From positions 34,112 to 98,111 of the forward strand of contig JACIWK010000005.1 of the NCBI GenBank assembly GCA_014360985.1: a DNA stretch of 64,000 nt. The letters run 5' to 3'. How positions within the stretch are numbered: position 1 is the stretch's first letter; every line of letters begins with the position of its first letter. Shown here in pieces: positions 61,727-64,000 of the stretch. The stretch comes from Candidatus Bipolaricaulota bacterium (GTDB lineage: Bacteria; Bipolaricaulota; Bipolaricaulia; Bipolaricaulales; Bipolaricaulaceae). The position numbers and the translations under genes are program-made. The notes beneath the pieces are model-generated. The model ran no database searches and was not told the DNA's origin. It worked only from the letters and a program-made list of their open reading frames with translations.

Positions 61727-63813
61727 GGACAACAGCAGTGGTTCTCCTGGTGTGCGCTGCCCTCGGGGGGACCGTGGGGCAGGAGGTCCGCCTCGCCCCA
61801 GCCCCGGATGGGGCGCATGAAGATTGGGCGCAGGCCCTCGCTCCCCTGCGGTTGAGGGCAACCCCCACCCAAGACGTGCGGTTCGAGGGACCGCCCCTCG
61901 CCCTCGCCCAGTGGGGGGAGATCGCCCTCGGCACGGCCCGGTACGTGTTCCTCCTCGGGGTGCGGGACGAGGGAGCGGTCGACCTGTGGGTGGACGCGGA
62001 CCGCGACATGCGCCTTCTCCCCGAGGAGACGGTGGCGGGGACACGCGGTGCGGGCCAGATCACATGGACGTTCGAGTTGCTTGCCACCCCAGCGGACAGC
62101 GAGGCCTACCCCTACCAGGTCACCGTGCTGTGGCCGGAGGGGCGGGGGTATGTGTACCTCCTCGGCGGGGCCCCCCGGCACGGCGAGTTCGTAGTGGACG
62201 GCACGCGTGCCACGTTCGTGCTCGTGGACGGCGACCTGGACGGCGTGTTCGGCACGAAGGGCGACTTCTACGCCGTGGACGTGGATGGGGATGGGGTCGT
62301 ACACGGAGATCCTGACGGGCACGAGCGGTTCGCGCTCGGTGAGGCATTCACCGTCGGCGAGAGAAGCTTCCGCCTGGCGCGGGTCTCGCCGGATGGGGTA
62401 GTTGTGGAGCTGGCTCCCACGGCCTACGTCCCCCCGAAGCCCCCTCTCCTCCCCGGCCACCCCGCCCCGGAGTTCTCGGTCATCACCTTCGCCGGCGACC
62501 CGCTCGCACTGTCCGACCTGCGGGGGAAGGTAGTGTTGATCGACTTCTGGGCCACCTGGTGCGGGCCGTGCATGGCCGAGCTCCCCCACCTCCTCGACCT
62601 CTATGCGGCGTACCGCGACGAAGGGTTCGAGATCGTCGGGCTGAGCCTGGACACGAGCGAGCGTGATCTGCAGGCCATCTTGTCCATGCCGGGCATCCCG
62701 TGGCCGGTGGCGTTTGAGGGCAGGAGCTGGGACAACTCGCTCGCCCAGCTGTACCGGGTGTACCAGATCCCCACGTCGTACCTCCTCGACCGGGAGGGGG
62801 TCATCCGGTACCGCGATCTGCAAGGGGAGCAGCTGGAGCGACGCGTGAGTGAGCTCCTGGCAGCCCCGCGCGTCGAGGCTCCGCTGGCGGCGGCCCCGCT
62901 TGCGCTCCCCACGGTGGGGTCCCCCCAACCGATCCTCGACCTCGCCGTTCCGGCCGAGGTCGGCCTCGCTCCCGGTGCGGCTGACTCCTTCCCCGTGAAG
63001 CTGACCAACACTTCCCCCTATGATGCGGAGGAGGTCACGATCACCTTGACCGACCTTCCCGCTGGGGTCACGGCTCCGCCGATCGAGGTGGGCACGATCG
63101 CAGGGTTCGGGGAGCGGGAGGTGGAGGTCGCAGTGCAGCTCGTCGGGGCGGCCCCCCCCTTCTCCGGGACCATTGAGATCGTGTACCACTATTGCATCGG
63201 CGATTCCTGCTTCCAGATCCGGGATGTGGCGGGCGTGAGCTTCGCGCTCGGGGAGTCCACGCCGCGGCCGTCCGGGATCCCGGTGTGGTGGCTCCTCGTC
63301 GCCCTCGGGATCGGCTTGGTCCTCGCGGTGGTGGTACGCGGTCGGGCGCTGTTCGTCGTCGCGCTCGTGCTGGTCGCCGTAGCGGGGGCGAGCCTGGCCG
63401 TGGGGATCTTTCGCGGGCAAGCGACGCAGGCGTGGCGGATCGCGAGCGTCCTGTGCACGGCGTGCGTGGGGATCGAGGAAGCCCGCGCGGAGGGGCCAAC
63501 CCTCTCTGCCGCGGCGCGGGACGCACTGGCCGCGTTCTCCGCGTCAGCGCACCTCGTTGTTTTCTATACCCCATGGTGCAAGTCGTGTCCCTACGCCAAG
63601 GCCCTCGTGGCCGAGGTGGGGCGCGCCAACCCCCGGATCACGTATGAGCTCGTGGATGCGGATCAAGACCGAGCTCGATCCGAGGAGGCGGGGGTCGTGC
63701 AGTCGGGGAAGGTGATCGTCCCGGCGGTTCTTGTCGCGGAGACAGGCCGGGTCCTGTTCGGCACGAGCGACCTCGTAGCGCGGATCCTCGCCGCCCTCGG
63801 GGAGATCCGGTGA
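61723..63813 (+). CDS. Membrane protein with two thioredoxin-type domains
   Basis: 696 residues. Signal peptide (TTAVVLLVCAALGGTVG), then an N-terminal domain of unknown type to about 240. A TlpA/ResA-like thioredoxin domain follows, with VVLIDFWATWCGPCMAELPH (CGPC, about 277-282). A CARDB-like beta domain (about 405-490) and two membrane spans (about 520-562) come next. The tail has CTAC near 576-580 and a second redox motif, TPWCKSCPYAKALV (CKSC, about 617-622), on a thioredoxin-like fold. It probably shuttles electrons or disulfides across the membrane, with the next gene as a possible partner. Confidence 0.8.
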   Translation: MRTTAVVLLVCAALGGTVGQEVRLAPAPDGAHEDWAQALAPLRLRATPTQDVRFEGPPLALAQWGEIALGTARYVFLLGVRDEGAVDLWVDADRDMRLLPEETVAGTRGAGQITWTFELLATPADSEAYPYQVTVLWPEGRGYVYLLGGAPRHGEFVVDGTRATFVLVDGDLDGVFGTKGDFYAVDVDGDGVVHGDPDGHERFALGEAFTVGERSFRLARVSPDGVVVELAPTAYVPPKPPLLPGHPAPEFSVITFAGDPLALSDLRGKVVLIDFWATWCGPCMAELPHLLDLYAAYRDEGFEIVGLSLDTSERDLQAILSMPGIPWPVAFEGRSWDNSLAQLYRVYQIPTSYLLDREGVIRYRDLQGEQLERRVSELLAAPRVEAPLAAAPLALPTVGSPQPILDLAVPAEVGLAPGAADSFPVKLTNTSPYDAEEVTITLTDLPAGVTAPPIEVGTIAGFGEREVEVAVQLVGAAPPFSGTIEIVYHYCIGDSCFQIRDVAGVSFALGESTPRPSGIPVWWLLVALGIGLVLAVVVRGRALFVVALVLVAVAGASLAVGIFRGQATQAWRIASVLCTACVGIEEARAEGPTLSAAARDALAAFSASAHLVVFYTPWCKSCPYAKALVAEVGRANPRITYELVDADQDRARSEEAGVVQSGKVIVPAVLVAETGRVLFGTSDLVARILAALGEIR

Positions 63814-64000
63814 AGCTGCGCACAGTTCGCCGGGGGACCCAGTCCCTGGGGATCCTCCTTGGCGTGTTCGGGGTGACGGGGATCGGGATGACCCACCTCC
63901 TCTTCCCCGGGCTCCACTGTTACGCCTGCCCGCTCGCGATCACCGTGTGCCCGATCGGGCTCATGCAGAACCTCATCATCTCCGGGACGGTCCCGTTCTA
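63810..64000 (+). CDS. Cysteine-rich membrane protein, likely 4Fe-4S type, cut by window end
   Basis: 63 codons visible from a GTG that overlaps the previous stop. A hydrophobic span (SLGILLGVFGVTGIGMTHLL) is followed by LHCYACPLAITVCPIGLMQN, in which the cysteine spacing CYACP...CP recalls NapH/YccM-like polyferredoxin membrane proteins. Coupling to the double-thioredoxin gene suggests electron delivery. The rest is outside the window, so the call is provisional. Confidence 0.6.
   Translation, partial: MKLRTVRRGTQSLGILLGVFGVTGIGMTHLLFPGLHCYACPLAITVCPIGLMQNLIISGTVPF

Noticed and set aside
1..64000. CRISPR arrays, insertion sequences, attachment sites
   Set aside because: I found no regularly spaced repeats, transposase or integrase genes, or paired terminal repeats when reading through.

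Overview
The window is a dense, GC-rich (by eye about two-thirds G+C) bacterial chromosome segment. It carries roughly 54 protein genes on both strands, two tRNA genes and two riboswitches. I see no insertion sequence, prophage, CRISPR array or replication origin. Protein style (a WxL-like surface protein cluster, EF-hand/dockerin-like tails, short or absent 5' leaders) and the anaerobe-flavoured last gene suggest a deep-branching, poorly cultured lineage. Bipolaricaulota (OP1) is one possibility, but this is a guess from style and not a demonstrated placement.

Layout. Positions 1-7870 (minus strand) hold a translation block: metG, then rplU, a degenerate prp-like gene, rpmA, obg, nadD, infC (AUU start), rpmI and rplT. 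These are followed by an RNase E/G family gene, tRNA-Val and a truncated P-loop kinase gene. Positions 7980-11028 hold a double-ACT protein, a 30-residue membrane peptide, mscL with a zinc ribbon, a DUF554 protein and an MFS transporter. Positions 11003-15255 (minus) are a sucC, S55-family protease, murF operon, divergent from gyrB and tRNA-Ala. A CaCA exchanger faces a rimI-like gene that has no stop codon of its own.

Positions 19800-27583 are the most unusual part. A strong sigma70-type promoter, preceded by a tandem 10-bp repeat, drives a leader with a c-di-GMP-I (GEMM-I) riboswitch and a secreted WxL-like protein. A second GEMM-I riboswitch follows, with a hairpin that hides the Shine-Dalgarno site of a second WxL-like protein. 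A terminator, a third WxL-like protein, a DUF916/WxLIP-like protein with a dockerin-like tail, a cohesin/dockerin-like protein and a 956-residue multidomain surface protein come next. I read this as a surface-layer or matrix assembly locus under c-di-GMP control.

Positions 27685-32457 (minus) hold hydantoinase/oxoprolinase subunits and an MA-type metallopeptidase. From 32672 to 55714 nearly everything is on the plus strand: pepF, a GNAT-like gene, miaB-pfkB-CBS-dinG-proS, GT2-rho-M23-murA-hflX, a DUF4139 protein, a phosphohexomutase with leuS, and a lipid/glycolipid set (GT2, PlsC, GT28). The right end has a THEP1-type NTPase, a very cysteine-rich secreted protein with mutM, a minus-strand operon (Lrp-type RAM, saccharopine dehydrogenase-like, argF), and gltX followed by a double-thioredoxin membrane protein and a truncated cysteine-rich membrane protein.

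Several promoters place the predicted +1 on or next to the start codon (rplU, gyrB, the WxLIP-like gene, hyuA, gltX), so leaderless mRNAs seem common here. No computation or database search was run; family calls rest on motif reading.
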